This document shows positions 53,293 through 62,282 of a DNA stretch of 64,000 nucleotides, in pieces. Source of the stretch: Sphingobacteriaceae bacterium (GTDB lineage Bacteria > Bacteroidota > Bacteroidia > B-17B0 > Aurantibacillaceae). Position 1 is the stretch's first letter, and every line of letters begins with the position of its first letter. Location of the stretch: the NCBI GenBank assembly GCA_016705695.1, contig JADJLA010000003.1, forward strand, positions 248,001-312,000, in the 5' to 3' direction. A program made the translations under genes and the position numbers. The notes beneath the pieces are model-generated. The model was not told the origin of the DNA, did not search any database, and saw only the letters and a list, made by a program, of their open reading frames with translations.

Positions 53293-53919
53293 TTACTGAG
53301 TACTAATTGAATTGAACTTAAATCCCTTTTCTGAGAAATGTTGCAGTGTTCTTGTAAGCGCATATCTAACATTATTTTCAGCTTTTATATTGTCATGAAA
53401 AAGAACAATGCTACCTTCTTTTGTATGACGTATAACATTTTTCAAACATTGTTCAGCACTTATTTTTTCATAATCGTAACTGATCACATCCCAAAAAATA
53501 ATTTTGTAATTTTTTCTAAGTAAAGCGCGATACTGACTTTTTCGTAATTGTCCGTAGGGTGGACGAAACAATTTGCTTTTTGTAAGCGTTTCGCAAGCTT
53601 CGGTATTTTTAATATATTCTAATAAACTGGAATGAAAACCTTTGATATGACTTTGTGTATGATTAGCAACCCGATGCCCCTCTTTAATGATGCGATCAAA
53701 AATGGGTTTGTTTTTAAGTATATTTTCTCCAACACAAAAAAAAGTTGCTTTCGCGTCAAATCTTTTTAGTTCATCCAATATCCATTCCGTCAATCCGGGA
53801 ATTGGTCCATCATCAAACGTAAGATAAATGGTTTTATCCGATCGGTTTAATTCCCACACTGCCTTCGAAAAGAATTTTTTCATCCATTTCTTAGGCTGTA
53901 TGAGTAATAAATTATTCAA
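53293..53919 (-). CDS. Polysaccharide deacetylase (NodB-type, CE4)
   Basis: 208 aa CE4 esterase that N-deacetylates chitin-like or peptidoglycan sugars. Motifs: TFDDGP (catalytic Asp and metal Asp), NHTQSH (two metal His), RPPYG, WDVISYD, and SIVLFHD at the end. The start is TTG at 53917-53919, followed by PKKWMKKFFSKAVWELNRSD, the common N-terminus. An internal ATG would cut this region. It is 7 bp downstream of the DUF2723 gene in the same direction, so they may be co-transcribed. No signal peptide is seen, so cytoplasmic or via an atypical route. Confidence 0.9.
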   Translation of the reverse strand: MNNLLLIQPKKWMKKFFSKAVWELNRSDKTIYLTFDDGPIPGLTEWILDELKRFDAKATFFCVGENILKNKPIFDRIIKEGHRVANHTQSHIKGFHSSLLEYIKNTEACETLTKSKLFRPPYGQLRKSQYRALLRKNYKIIFWDVISYDYEKISAEQCLKNVIRHTKEGSIVLFHDNIKAENNVRYALTRTLQHFSEKGFKFNSISTQ

Positions 53920-53925
53920 GCAGAA

Positions 53926-56900
53926 TTATTTTAGTTCAACTGGACTGGCTTCCTTCGGCCCTTCCTCATTTGCTTCCGGCATTAGATCTTCAGGAGGAAC
54001 GATCTTGCTTAAACGCGACATAAATTCGTTTGCCAATTTTTCGTCTTTGAATTGTTGCGCTAATCCCGCTAAACGTTTCATGATCTCTTTTGCTTGATCC
54101 ATCTCGCGTTGAAATGCAATGCGATGATTTCCCTTTTGCTTGTTGTAAATAGTATAATCACTTTCAAAAATATCAAATAGCTTTTTGGAAAGTTCAGTAG
54201 CTTTTTGTTTTTCGCCAATTTGATAGTACGCAGCCGTCATTGTAAAAATAGTCCCATCGTATGGTACGTTTTCTTCAGGAATTACGGTTAAGCATTTATC
54301 CAATACTGCTTTGGCTTTTGTATTCTTGCCTTCGTTAATTAAAGCTTGAGCTAAAATACTCATCTGCATACGTAAATTTCCGGCCATACGTGTACTGGTC
54401 TCATCCAAATTCACACCCGGCTTATCCAATCCTCCCCAGATGAATTTTTCCATGATATTCTTGTACATGATCTCTGTATTCACTCGTCCGCCTTGTCCTG
54501 CTTCCGTTTCAGTTTGCTTGATAGGAACAAAACGATAAGCTAAACCTTCCAATTGGAAATATTTATCTAAACCAACATACGCTTCGTTACCGGTTGTAAC
54601 GGCAAAATAAATTGGACGCTTCCAATCGTTATGCGCAATTAGATCTAACACCATGAGGTCATTCTTTGTAATATACCCGCGGTTACCAAGATCCCATGAA
54701 ATACGTTTGGTTAAACGCGCTGTGTCCTTAACCGAGATCACTTTATTCTTCATTACCTTCAATGAATCTACATACACATAAAATTCTTTTGATGGAATGT
54801 AATCGATCCAAGTTCCATTATTATCAAATTTATTGTCTTGTTCATCGCTCGAAACAAATTCAATAGCGTCTTTTAACTTCATTGGTTTGCTATCGCGAGC
54901 CATAATATAAACTACTTCGCGTTTTGAAGCGATCAATTTGTCTTCAGGTATAGTAAATGGAACGGGCGCACTTTCGTAAGCAGCTCTTCGCATTTGGGCT
55001 ATATACCAATCGGTTTGTAATAAACTTAAATTTACAACACGCACATCGGTTCGTATGCCTTCAACTTCTTGTGCATACCATAAAGGGAATGTATCATTAT
55101 CTCCGTTGGTAAATAAAATAGCATTAGGGGCACACGACTGTAAATAATTTACCGCGCAGTCTCTTGATAAAGAACGCAAAGAACGATCGTGATCATCCCA
55201 GCCTTCTTTTGCCATGATTCCCGGAACGATCATGCTAAACGCCGTGGCTCCTATAGCAACAAAATTTCCTGTTATTTTTTTAGAAAGAAGATCGTATAAA
55301 GCGATCACTCCAAAACCAATCCAAATAGCAAAGGCATAAAAGCTTCCTGCATAAGCATAATCTCGTTCACGAGGTTGGTAAGGTGTTTGATTCAAGTAAA
55401 TAACAATAGCTAATCCTGTTAATAAGAAGAATGCTAAAACTATCCATGCATCTAATGCTTTTCTTCTGAAGTGAAAAATAGCTCCAAGTAAACCGAGTAT
55501 CAACGGTAAAGCATATAAATGATTTGTTGCTTTGTTATTTTTATCACGATTGATAACCAAACTTGTATCCGAATCTAGTCGGGCATTATCAAATGCGGTT
55601 AAACCTGTTACCCAATTTCCTTCCATGGTATTTTTTAGTAAGCCCTGTTGGTCATTTTGCCTTCCTGCAAAATTCCACATGAAATATCTAAAATACATAT
55701 ACATTACTTGGTACGACACAAAGTAATTCATGTTGGCAATAAAGGTTGGTATCTCTACAGTTTCGGGTTCGCCTGTTCTGGAATTTTCTACCAATTTATT
55801 TTTGTGATTACGAACTACATTGCCCCAATATTTATAAGCTGTTTCGTGATGAGACTGGCTACTCCACATTCTGGGAAAGATAGTACAGAATTCTTTTTCG
55901 TATTTAGGAATTGAATTCTTGCGATCATCTACAACAATATATTTTTTTGCTCCCGGCGTTTTGTCGCGCATGAAAATTGGATCACCGCTTCCAAAATCTT
56001 TTGGGTTAACTGTTGGTGCATTATAATACTGCCCGTATAATACCGGCCAATCGCCATACTGTTCGCGCAATAGATAGGATAGCATATTTGGAGCATTCTC
56101 CGGATCGTTCTCGTCCATTGGTGTATTTGCTTGCGAACGAATAACTAAAACAAAGAAGGAAGAGTAACCTATTAAGAGTGTTGCTAAACTTAAGAAAATT
56201 GCATTAAGCGTAATGGTTTTGCTTTTGTATTTATGAATAGCATATATGATCCCAATGAACACTAATCTAAATGCCATGCTTGATCCGCTTGGCGCTGCAA
56301 TAAAGGCGATAAAAAAGAATACGATAGTTGTATAAAAACCGAGCTTATAGGCCTTCTCACTTTTATTAACCGTGTAGGTAATAAGGGAAGTAAGAGAAAC
56401 TACTAATAAAATAAAATAAATTACGGTTCCTGTATTGAAACCCATTCCTACTTTGTTAGTAAAGAATACTTCGTAATCAGCAACAAATTTTACAACTTTT
56501 GGAATGATCATATTTTGTACGGCGCCCAAAATAAGAACGGATACAACACCGCATACAAAGAACCCCTTCCAGCTGAATTTGTATTTTTTAAAGTAGATCA
56601 CATAACCAATAACAGGTATCACAAGTAAATTCAATAAATGGACACCAATAGAAAGTCCCATCATGTAACTAATAAAAACGATCCATCGCATAGCGAGTGT
56701 TGGATCAAGAGTATCTTCTTCATCCCATTTTAAAATGGCCCAAAAAACCAACGCAGTAAAAAAGGATGACATTGCGTAAACCTCGCCTTCAACCGCGCTG
56801 AACCAAAATGAATCGGAAAATGTATAAGCTAAACCACCAATGATTCCGGCACCAAAAACTGCCCATTGTTGTCCTTTAGATAATTCTGCTGCAGTACGAC

Positions 56901-57222
56901 CATAAACTTTAAGTGCTAAGCGAGTAACGGTCCAAAAAAGAAATAAAATAGTAAAAGAACTGGCAAGTGCGCTCAAAATATTGATCATCATGGCCGCATT
57001 GGCAGGATTATCGCCACCAAACACTGCGAAGAATCTTCCGAGTAACAAAAAGAAGGGAGCTCCGGGAGGGTGACCAACTTCTAGTTTGTATGAACAGGCA
57101 ATGTATTCGCCGCAATCCCAAAAACTTGCAGTAGGTTCAATTGTACAGCAGTAGGTGTATGTTGCTACGGCCCATACTAACCAGCCAATAATGTTGTTTA
57201 AATTTTTAAAAGATAGGGTCAT
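53926..57222 (-). CDS. DUF2723 family membrane protein, putative glycosyltransferase of the outer-membrane or cell-wall class
   Basis: 1098 aa. The N-terminal 600 residues have about 12-14 membrane helices and start with the DUF2723 pattern CTIEPTASFWDCGEYIACSY, KLEVGHPPGAPFFLLLGRFF. The central part has the soluble WYAQEVEGIRTDVRVVNLSL, and the end has TPR-like helices (ALINEGKNTKAKAVLDKCLT). The family has been likened to GT117 and protein O-mannosyltransferase-like enzymes that use lipid-linked sugars. Donor and acceptor cannot be told. Co-directional with the deacetylase downstream. Start ATG 57220-57222. Length is typical. Confidence 0.88.
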   Translation of the reverse strand: MTLSFKNLNNIIGWLVWAVATYTYCCTIEPTASFWDCGEYIACSYKLEVGHPPGAPFFLLLGRFFAVFGGDNPANAAMMINILSALASSFTILFLFWTVTRLALKVYGRTAAELSKGQQWAVFGAGIIGGLAYTFSDSFWFSAVEGEVYAMSSFFTALVFWAILKWDEEDTLDPTLAMRWIVFISYMMGLSIGVHLLNLLVIPVIGYVIYFKKYKFSWKGFFVCGVVSVLILGAVQNMIIPKVVKFVADYEVFFTNKVGMGFNTGTVIYFILLVVSLTSLITYTVNKSEKAYKLGFYTTIVFFFIAFIAAPSGSSMAFRLVFIGIIYAIHKYKSKTITLNAIFLSLATLLIGYSSFFVLVIRSQANTPMDENDPENAPNMLSYLLREQYGDWPVLYGQYYNAPTVNPKDFGSGDPIFMRDKTPGAKKYIVVDDRKNSIPKYEKEFCTIFPRMWSSQSHHETAYKYWGNVVRNHKNKLVENSRTGEPETVEIPTFIANMNYFVSYQVMYMYFRYFMWNFAGRQNDQQGLLKNTMEGNWVTGLTAFDNARLDSDTSLVINRDKNNKATNHLYALPLILGLLGAIFHFRRKALDAWIVLAFFLLTGLAIVIYLNQTPYQPRERDYAYAGSFYAFAIWIGFGVIALYDLLSKKITGNFVAIGATAFSMIVPGIMAKEGWDDHDRSLRSLSRDCAVNYLQSCAPNAILFTNGDNDTFPLWYAQEVEGIRTDVRVVNLSLLQTDWYIAQMRRAAYESAPVPFTIPEDKLIASKREVVYIMARDSKPMKLKDAIEFVSSDEQDNKFDNNGTWIDYIPSKEFYVYVDSLKVMKNKVISVKDTARLTKRISWDLGNRGYITKNDLMVLDLIAHNDWKRPIYFAVTTGNEAYVGLDKYFQLEGLAYRFVPIKQTETEAGQGGRVNTEIMYKNIMEKFIWGGLDKPGVNLDETSTRMAGNLRMQMSILAQALINEGKNTKAKAVLDKCLTVIPEENVPYDGTIFTMTAAYYQIGEKQKATELSKKLFDIFESDYTIYNKQKGNHRIAFQREMDQAKEIMKRLAGLAQQFKDEKLANEFMSRLSKIVPPEDLMPEANEEGPKEASPVELK

Positions 57223-57297
57223 GCTATTTGCTTTGTTAAGGTTTGCGAATATACTGATTTTCGGTGCTTTAAATTAAAGTAAATTTCAGCAATTTTA

Positions 57298-57327
57298 TTG
57301 TTGATTTATGATTTTTTTGTAATTTCG
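57298..57327 (+). promoter_or_regulatory. Predicted promoter of tRNA-Gln
   Basis: TTG (57298-57300), a 19-bp spacer and TAATTTCG (57320-57327) match the Bacteroidota TTG-N19-TAnnTTTG form with one change. The start would lie about 15 bp before the tRNA. Confidence 0.65.
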
Positions 57328-57346
57328 CAGCCTGTTCAGACAATAA

Positions 57347-57417
57347 TGCCCGATCGTCTAATGGCAGGACTTCGGTTTTTGGTACCGACTATGTTGGTTC
57401 GAATCCAGCTCGGGCAA
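57347..57417 (+). tRNA. tRNA-Gln (anticodon TTG)
   Basis: A full cloverleaf of 71 nt: acceptor TGCCCGA/TCGGGCA, D arm GTC-loop-GAC, anticodon arm TCGGT/ACCGA with loop TTTTGGT (anticodon TTG, Gln), T arm GTTGG/CCAGC with TTCGAAT. The CCA is not encoded. It is followed by a terminator at 57422-57453. Confidence 0.96.
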
Positions 57418-57420
57418 CAA

Positions 57421-57609
57421 CAAAACCCAACCTCGAAGAGGTTGGGTTTTTTGCATTCACGATCGAGCCTCAAGCTTTTTCAGCTTGAAGCTGAGAGCGT
57501 GAATGCAAAAAATACCAAGCGACAAAGGAGGTTGGGTTTTGTTGAGCATTAATTTTCGGTTCTGGATCAGCGAAGCTAATCCAGCTCCTCAAGCTTTTTC
57601 AGCTTGAAG
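57421..57609. repeat. Nested inverted repeats downstream of tRNA-Gln
   Basis: Three shells of inverted repeats lie between 57421 and 57541: CAAAACCCAACCTC with GAGGTTGGGTTTTG, TTGCATTCACG with CGTGAATGCAA, and TCAAGC with GCTTGA around a T5 loop. The 23-base unit CCTCAAGCTTTTTCAGCTTG(AAG) occurs at 57468-57490 and again at 57587-57609. A further CTGGAT/ATCCAG hairpin lies at 57562-57584. No gene is seen in this stretch. Confidence 0.75.
57422..57453 (+). terminator. Intrinsic terminator after tRNA-Gln
   Basis: AAAACCCAACCTC (57422-57434) pairs with GAGGTTGGGTTTT (57438-57450) around a 3-nt loop, followed by T. The same left arm can also pair with a second GAGGTTGGGTTTT copy at 57528-57540. 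Confidence 0.85.
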
Positions 57610-57648
57610 GCGAGAGATTGTCAGCCCAAAAATCCCTATTTTTATCCC

Positions 57649-58167
57649 ATGGTAAATCTCACCACCATCATCGAAAAATTCAATAAGCAAGGCGAAAAAA
57701 CGGGCTGGACCTATATATTCATCCCATTTGATATTGCCGAAAAAATAAATCCTAAAGTAAAAAAGTCGTATCGCGTTAAAGGAAAGATAGATAGTACACC
57801 AATCAAACAAATGGCCTTGATCCCTATGGGAAATGGCGATTTTATCATCCCGTTAAAAGCAGATTTACGTAAAAAGATCAAGAAACAAAAAGGCGAAAAG
57901 ATAAAATTAAGCATTGAGCTAGACAATTCTGAATTTAAGGTCAGTAGCGATCTTTTAGAATGCTTAAAAGAAGATAAGAGTGCGGAGAAATTTTTTAAAG
58001 CAATTACTCCAGGGCATCAAAACTATTATTCTAAATGGATTGATGAAGCCAAAACCATTGAAACAAAAAGCAAGCGTATTGCACAAGCCTTGGAAGGTTT
58101 TAAAATGAAAATGGGCTTTCCTGAAATGCTGCGCCATTTTAAAGCACAAAAGGATAAATTGAAATAA
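57649..58167 (+). CDS. YdeI/DUF1905-family protein
   Basis: 172 aa from ATG 57649 (MVNLTTIIEKFNKQGEKTGW). Residues 1-85 form a DUF1905-type domain (TYIFIPFDIAEKINP, YRVKGKIDSTPIKQMALIPM, FIIPLKADLRKKI). The C-terminal helices match YdeI/OmpD-associated proteins (FKAITPGHQNYYSKWIDEAK, KRIAQALEGFKMKMGFPEML). Its function is not known. A longer start at 57604 lies within the hairpin repeats and is rejected. It has no close neighbour in an operon. Confidence 0.85.
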   Translation: MVNLTTIIEKFNKQGEKTGWTYIFIPFDIAEKINPKVKKSYRVKGKIDSTPIKQMALIPMGNGDFIIPLKADLRKKIKKQKGEKIKLSIELDNSEFKVSSDLLECLKEDKSAEKFFKAITPGHQNYYSKWIDEAKTIETKSKRIAQALEGFKMKMGFPEMLRHFKAQKDKLK

Positions 58168-58276
58168 CGCTTCCCTACCGCCATAGTGGTACATTTCACC
58201 GACTCCCTTATACCGCATACCTAATTGCCCTTGAATTCGCTTTTTTACTGATGTACCTTTATCAAAAAATTAGAAC

Positions 58277-59071
58277 ATGGAAGGTCAAAATGTAACACCA
58301 ATGCCGGAAGACAATTGGAACAAGTGGGAAAAACAGCATAAGCGCGGTAGTATTATTGGAGGAGTATTTGTAGTGATATTTGGAGCCTTATTCTTAGCAA
58401 GAGAATTAGGTGCAGCGATACCAGACTGGGCTATATCGTGGAAAACAATTTTTATAGCTATTGGTTTGGCCATAGCTATTAAGAGTAATTTTAAGAGACT
58501 AACATGGTTAGTGTTTGTAGGGATCGGAACAGCATTCATTGTTTGTGACCTCTATCCTGAACTAAATTTGCGTCATATTGTTTGGCCCATGGTGATCATT
58601 TTAGTGGGAATGGTGATGATATTTAAACCGCGCAGAAAGTGGGACTCAGAACGTTGTAACAAATGGCACCACAAGCGATATCATGGAAAGAACTGGGAAG
58701 AATGGTGCGATAATAAAACAGTTGAAAGCGGTGAAGATCATATATCCTCAACAACAGTTTTCGGGGGTGTAAAAAAAAACGTTATTTCAAAGAACTTTAA
58801 AGGAGGAGAAATAGTGAATGTGTTTGGTGGTTCCGAATACAATTTAAGCCAAGCAGATTTTAATGGAACCATTACAATTGAAATTGTACAATTCTTTGGT
58901 GGAACTAAATTGATCATTCCTTCAAATTGGGAAATAAAATCAGAATTAACCGCAGTGCTTGGAGGAATTGATGACAAACGACCTATACAAACAAACGTTA
59001 CAAATACCGAGAATAAAGTTCTGGTTTTAAATGGAACCACTGTCTTTGGTGGCATAGAAATAAGAAGTTAA
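58277..59071 (+). CDS. LiaF/LiaI-like transmembrane protein (DUF5668/DUF2154-type)
   Basis: 264 aa with four helices from residue 25 to 115 (GSIIGGVFVVIFGALFLARE, ISWKTIFIAIGLAIAI, WLVFVGIGTAFIVCDLYPE, VWPMVIILVGMVMIFKP). Then a C-terminal beta-strand domain (TTVFGGVKKNVISKNFKGGE, IEIVQFFGGTKLIIPSNW, NGTTVFGGIEIRS), as in LiaF and other cell-wall-stress proteins. LiaF in Bacillus represses a histidine kinase that senses envelope damage. It leads a plus-strand unit with DUF4288, a LytS-type kinase and a LytTR regulator. A sensor role is inferred. Confidence 0.87.
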   Translation: MEGQNVTPMPEDNWNKWEKQHKRGSIIGGVFVVIFGALFLARELGAAIPDWAISWKTIFIAIGLAIAIKSNFKRLTWLVFVGIGTAFIVCDLYPELNLRHIVWPMVIILVGMVMIFKPRRKWDSERCNKWHHKRYHGKNWEEWCDNKTVESGEDHISSTTVFGGVKKNVISKNFKGGEIVNVFGGSEYNLSQADFNGTITIEIVQFFGGTKLIIPSNWEIKSELTAVLGGIDDKRPIQTNVTNTENKVLVLNGTTVFGGIEIRS

Positions 59072-59090
59072 ACTATTAAACATTTTCAAT

Positions 59091-59438
59091 ATGAATTCAT
59101 ACATCGTAAAACTGGTATTTAATATCAATATAGAAGAGGGCTTACACCGATCTCAATTTGATGAGCAAACTATTTTGATCAATGCTTCAAGTCTTGAGGA
59201 CGCTTTTTATAAAGCAAAAACACAGGGTAAGATCCTGGAAGAAAAATTCAGCAATGATAAGGATCAATCAGTGGAGTGGAAATTCATTGATGTGGTAGAT
59301 GTCTTTGAGTTGAGGTCGTACAAAAATGGAGAGCCGTTGTATTCTACCACACACGAAACCCATGATACAAGCTCATTTATTGATTATATTCATCACCGTT
59401 CGCAAATAATCCAAACAAAATTGCTAAGTTTCGCATAG
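59091..59438 (+). CDS. DUF4288-family protein
   Basis: 115 aa, cytoplasmic, beta-alpha-beta pattern: SYIVKLVFNINIEEGLHRSQ, FDEQTILINASSLEDAFYKA, WKFIDVVDVFELRSYKNGEP. Matches the uncharacterised DUF4288 family. 19 bp downstream of the LiaF-like gene, 43 bp before the kinase gene, same strand. Its inclusion in this unit suggests a regulatory accessory role, not demonstrated. ATG start at 59091. Confidence 0.8.
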   Translation: MNSYIVKLVFNINIEEGLHRSQFDEQTILINASSLEDAFYKAKTQGKILEEKFSNDKDQSVEWKFIDVVDVFELRSYKNGEPLYSTTHETHDTSSFIDYIHHRSQIIQTKLLSFA

Positions 59439-59481
59439 ATAACTGACCAAAGCACTAATATATTCGGCAAGAAATGCGGTT

Positions 59482-60486
59482 TTGATACTGCTGACAACGT
59501 GGGCTGTTTTTACAGCGGTACAGGGCTACGCTATTACTAAAACCGGAGTTTCGTGCGATGTAGCAGGACTTGACTCTGCAATTTCAAATTTAATTTTAGG
59601 GATCATTGGTGTGCTCACTGTTCTTATCTTTAAATTCTATCAACCGGGTAAGGCCAATCGTTTATACCGAGGGGCTTATGTGATCGCGGTAGTTATTATT
59701 TATCATCACGCAATTACCTTTGTTTTAAATACCGTTTTTGCACAAAACAAAGAATATCTCGTTTTCATTGAGCAGTCGATGCCGGTAAGAGATGTGATGG
59801 CTTTACTTGTGATCTCATTTATTACCATAACGCATTGGTTGGTGGGATACATACAAGATAAAGAAGAGAGTGAAAAGAATAAAACAGAGATCGAGACCAT
59901 CATGCGTGAAGCGGAATTGGTAAAGTTGCGTCAACAACTTCAACCACATTTTTTATTCAATAGTTTAAATTCTATAAATGCATTAGTGATAACACAACCA
60001 CAAGAGGCTCGAAAAATGGTGCAGCAGCTTTCCGAATTCCTCCGGGGTACTTTAAGAAAAGATGAGCAAAAATTAATTCCTTTAAAAGATGAGTTAGCAC
60101 ATTTGAATTTATATTTGGAAATAGAAAAAGTGCGTTTTGGTCATCGATTAAATATAGAAACAAAGAATTGTGAGAATTGTTTAGAAAGCGGTATCCCACC
60201 ATTATTATTACAGCCTGTTGTAGAGAATGCCATCAAGTTTGGCTTGTACGACACAACTGGCGATGTACTTATTACTATCGAAACAAAACTCAACGATCAT
60301 TTACTTACTGTAAAGATCACAAATCCATTCGACAAAGAAACACAGCGATCTAAATCGGGAAATAATTTTGGTTTAGAATCTATTCAACGTCGTTTATATT
60401 TGTTGTTCGCACGGAAAGATCTTTTGAAGACGCGTACCGAGAATTCAAATTTTATTACAACCATTTCAATTCCGCAATTAAAATGA
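59482..60486 (+). CDS. LytS/YehU-type sensor histidine kinase
   Basis: 334 aa. The N-terminal four helices (AISNLILGIIGVLTVLIF, GAYVIAVVIIYHHAITFVLN, DVMALLVISFITITHWLVGY) lead to a His_kinase domain: LRQQLQPHFLFNSLNSINAL carries the phospho-accepting His, and VVENAIKFGLYDTTGD the N-box of an ATPase domain. The start is unclear: the first usable codon is TTG at 59482-59484. An ATG seven bases earlier (59474) starts MRF and would run into this frame only if one T were added to TTTT. The RR gene begins within its stop (ATGA). Signal unknown; LiaF-like context suggests envelope state. Confidence 0.9.
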   Translation: MILLTTWAVFTAVQGYAITKTGVSCDVAGLDSAISNLILGIIGVLTVLIFKFYQPGKANRLYRGAYVIAVVIIYHHAITFVLNTVFAQNKEYLVFIEQSMPVRDVMALLVISFITITHWLVGYIQDKEESEKNKTEIETIMREAELVKLRQQLQPHFLFNSLNSINALVITQPQEARKMVQQLSEFLRGTLRKDEQKLIPLKDELAHLNLYLEIEKVRFGHRLNIETKNCENCLESGIPPLLLQPVVENAIKFGLYDTTGDVLITIETKLNDHLLTVKITNPFDKETQRSKSGNNFGLESIQRRLYLLFARKDLLKTRTENSNFITTISIPQLK

Positions 60487-61220
60487 AGAGAGCTATTATA
60501 ATTGACGATGAACCATTGGCGCGAACTATTGCACACGAATATTTGTTGCAGCATTCGGATATTGAATTAGTGGCACAGTGCGGCGATGGATTTGAAGGCG
60601 TAAAAGCAATTCAACAACATAAGCCGGATATTATTTTTTTAGATATTCAAATGCCAAAGATCAGTGGTTTTGAGATGTTAGAATTGATAGAAGATAAACC
60701 CGCCATCATTTTTACAACTGCATTTGATGAGTATGCGATCAAAGCTTTTGAAGCAAATGCTATTGATTATTTATTAAAGCCATACAGTCAAGATAGATTT
60801 AATTCAGCGCTCGACAAATGGAGAGCGGGAGCAAACAAACCTGAGGAAAGAGTTGAAAAACTATTGAACACAACGCAGTTATACGTCGAAGAAACAAATC
60901 GTATTGTGATAAAGAATGGAAGTGATATTCGCATTGTTCCAACACAGGATATTCATTACATTGAGGCTTATGACGACTATGTGAAGATATTTACAAAGGA
61001 GACCTATTATCTCAAGAAAAAGACAATGAATTATTACGAATCGGTGCTAAACGCGAATGATTTCTTTAGAACACATCGTTCATTCATAGTTAATTTAAAA
61101 GAGCTCACGCGTATTGAACCGATGGAGAAAAATTCATACGTGGCGGTATTGCGATCGGGCAAAAAAGTGCCTGTAAGTCGTACAAGTTATTCGCAATTAA
61201 AAGAAAAATTAGGGATCTAA
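60483..61220 (+). CDS. LytTR-family response regulator
   Basis: 245 aa. Receiver domain: IIDDEPLAR (acidic pair Asp8/Asp9), phospho-acceptor Asp54 in IIFLDIQMPK, and KPYSQDRF with the conserved Lys near 105. From residue 140 a LytTR DNA-binding domain (IVPTQDIHYIEAYDDYVKIF, FFRTHRSFIVNLKELTRIEP, VAVLRSGKKVPVSRTSY). The start overlaps the kinase stop by 4 bp, so the two form a two-component pair. Targets unknown. Confidence 0.95.
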   Translation: MKRAIIIDDEPLARTIAHEYLLQHSDIELVAQCGDGFEGVKAIQQHKPDIIFLDIQMPKISGFEMLELIEDKPAIIFTTAFDEYAIKAFEANAIDYLLKPYSQDRFNSALDKWRAGANKPEERVEKLLNTTQLYVEETNRIVIKNGSDIRIVPTQDIHYIEAYDDYVKIFTKETYYLKKKTMNYYESVLNANDFFRTHRSFIVNLKELTRIEPMEKNSYVAVLRSGKKVPVSRTSYSQLKEKLGI

Positions 61221-62162
61221 TTACTTACTCATCAAATTACGCTTTACCAAGTAAGCATAAAGTACTTTGTCAAACCCTTCGTTGATATCAGCTTCTACAA
61301 AATCAATTTGATATTGTCCACATTTAAGTTCGAGTTCCTCCTTGTATGCGTTTATGCTTTTCAAATAATTTTCTTTTACCTGGCTCGGGTTTAATTTTAA
61401 TTCTTCTCCGGTCTCCATATCAATAAAATGGTAGGGTCTGTTTTCAAAATCAAATTCCAATTCCTTTTTCTTGTCAGTTACATGAAACAGAACCACCTCA
61501 TGTTTTCTGAATTTTAAATGTTGTAAAGCCGAAAAAAGCCCATCACGCTCTTGTTTATTATCAAACATATCGCTAAAAATAACTACTAGCGAGCGTTGGT
61601 GAATCACCTCGGCAACCTCATTCAGCGCGCTTTCGGTTGATGTTGAGCGATTGAGTTCAGTTGAGCTCAATAAATTTTCAAGAAGATCAAAAATGATCTT
61701 TTTTTGAGTTACACTACCTTTGGCTGGTAGGTGGTTGATAATCTTGTCTTGAAAAATAGTAAGGCCAAAGGCATCACGTTGTTGTTTTAAAAGTTCGCAC
61801 AAAGCTGCTGCTGCATGAACGCTAAAACTTAACTTTGTATTTTCTGCATCCTTCGGGAAAAGCATGCTGGATGAGGCATCCAGAAGTATTTGGCATCGCA
61901 AATTGGTCTCTTCTTCGTAGCGTTTGATAAATAATTTATCAGTCCTGGCAAACAGTTTCCAATCGATATGTTTCGTACTTTCACCTTTATTGTATAACCT
62001 ATGCTCTGCAAATTCAACCGAAAAGCCATGAAATGGGCTTTTATGCATGCCTGTAATGAAACCCTCAACCACTTTTTTGGCTATTAATTCCAGATTTTTA
62101 AAGGGTTCCAGCTGGTTTTGATTTATTGGCATAGGGTTGTTAATTTCTTGATATTCAAGCAT
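61221..62162 (-). CDS. DUF58 domain protein (VWA-like)
   Basis: 313 aa, cytoplasmic. DUF58 start: PFHGFSVEFAEHRLYNKGES, TKHIDWKLFARTDKLFIKRY, EEETNLRCQILLDASSSM with a MIDAS-like DASSS. Usually found with MoxR-type AAA ATPases and VWA proteins in assembly or stress systems; those partners are not in this window. Two starts are possible (M1 or M11). The stop is directly next to that of the LytTR gene (convergent). Function: probable metal-dependent adhesion-type regulator of a macromolecular assembly. Confidence 0.9.
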   Translation of the reverse strand: MLEYQEINNPMPINQNQLEPFKNLELIAKKVVEGFITGMHKSPFHGFSVEFAEHRLYNKGESTKHIDWKLFARTDKLFIKRYEEETNLRCQILLDASSSMLFPKDAENTKLSFSVHAAAALCELLKQQRDAFGLTIFQDKIINHLPAKGSVTQKKIIFDLLENLLSSTELNRSTSTESALNEVAEVIHQRSLVVIFSDMFDNKQERDGLFSALQHLKFRKHEVVLFHVTDKKKELEFDFENRPYHFIDMETGEELKLNPSQVKENYLKSINAYKEELELKCGQYQIDFVEADINEGFDKVLYAYLVKRNLMSK

Positions 62163-62282
62163 AAATATAAGCTTGTTATTTTGTTAAATTTGCCCAATTG
62201 GTCGATATTTTTGATATATTCGTACAATTAACATTATTTAAAATAGTGCCGAATTTGCTTTCGGTTTTGCATTAAAAAACAA

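Noticed and set aside
57298..57552. 84-aa plus-strand ORF
   Set aside because: It runs through the tRNA-Gln gene and its terminator, so it is a shadow.
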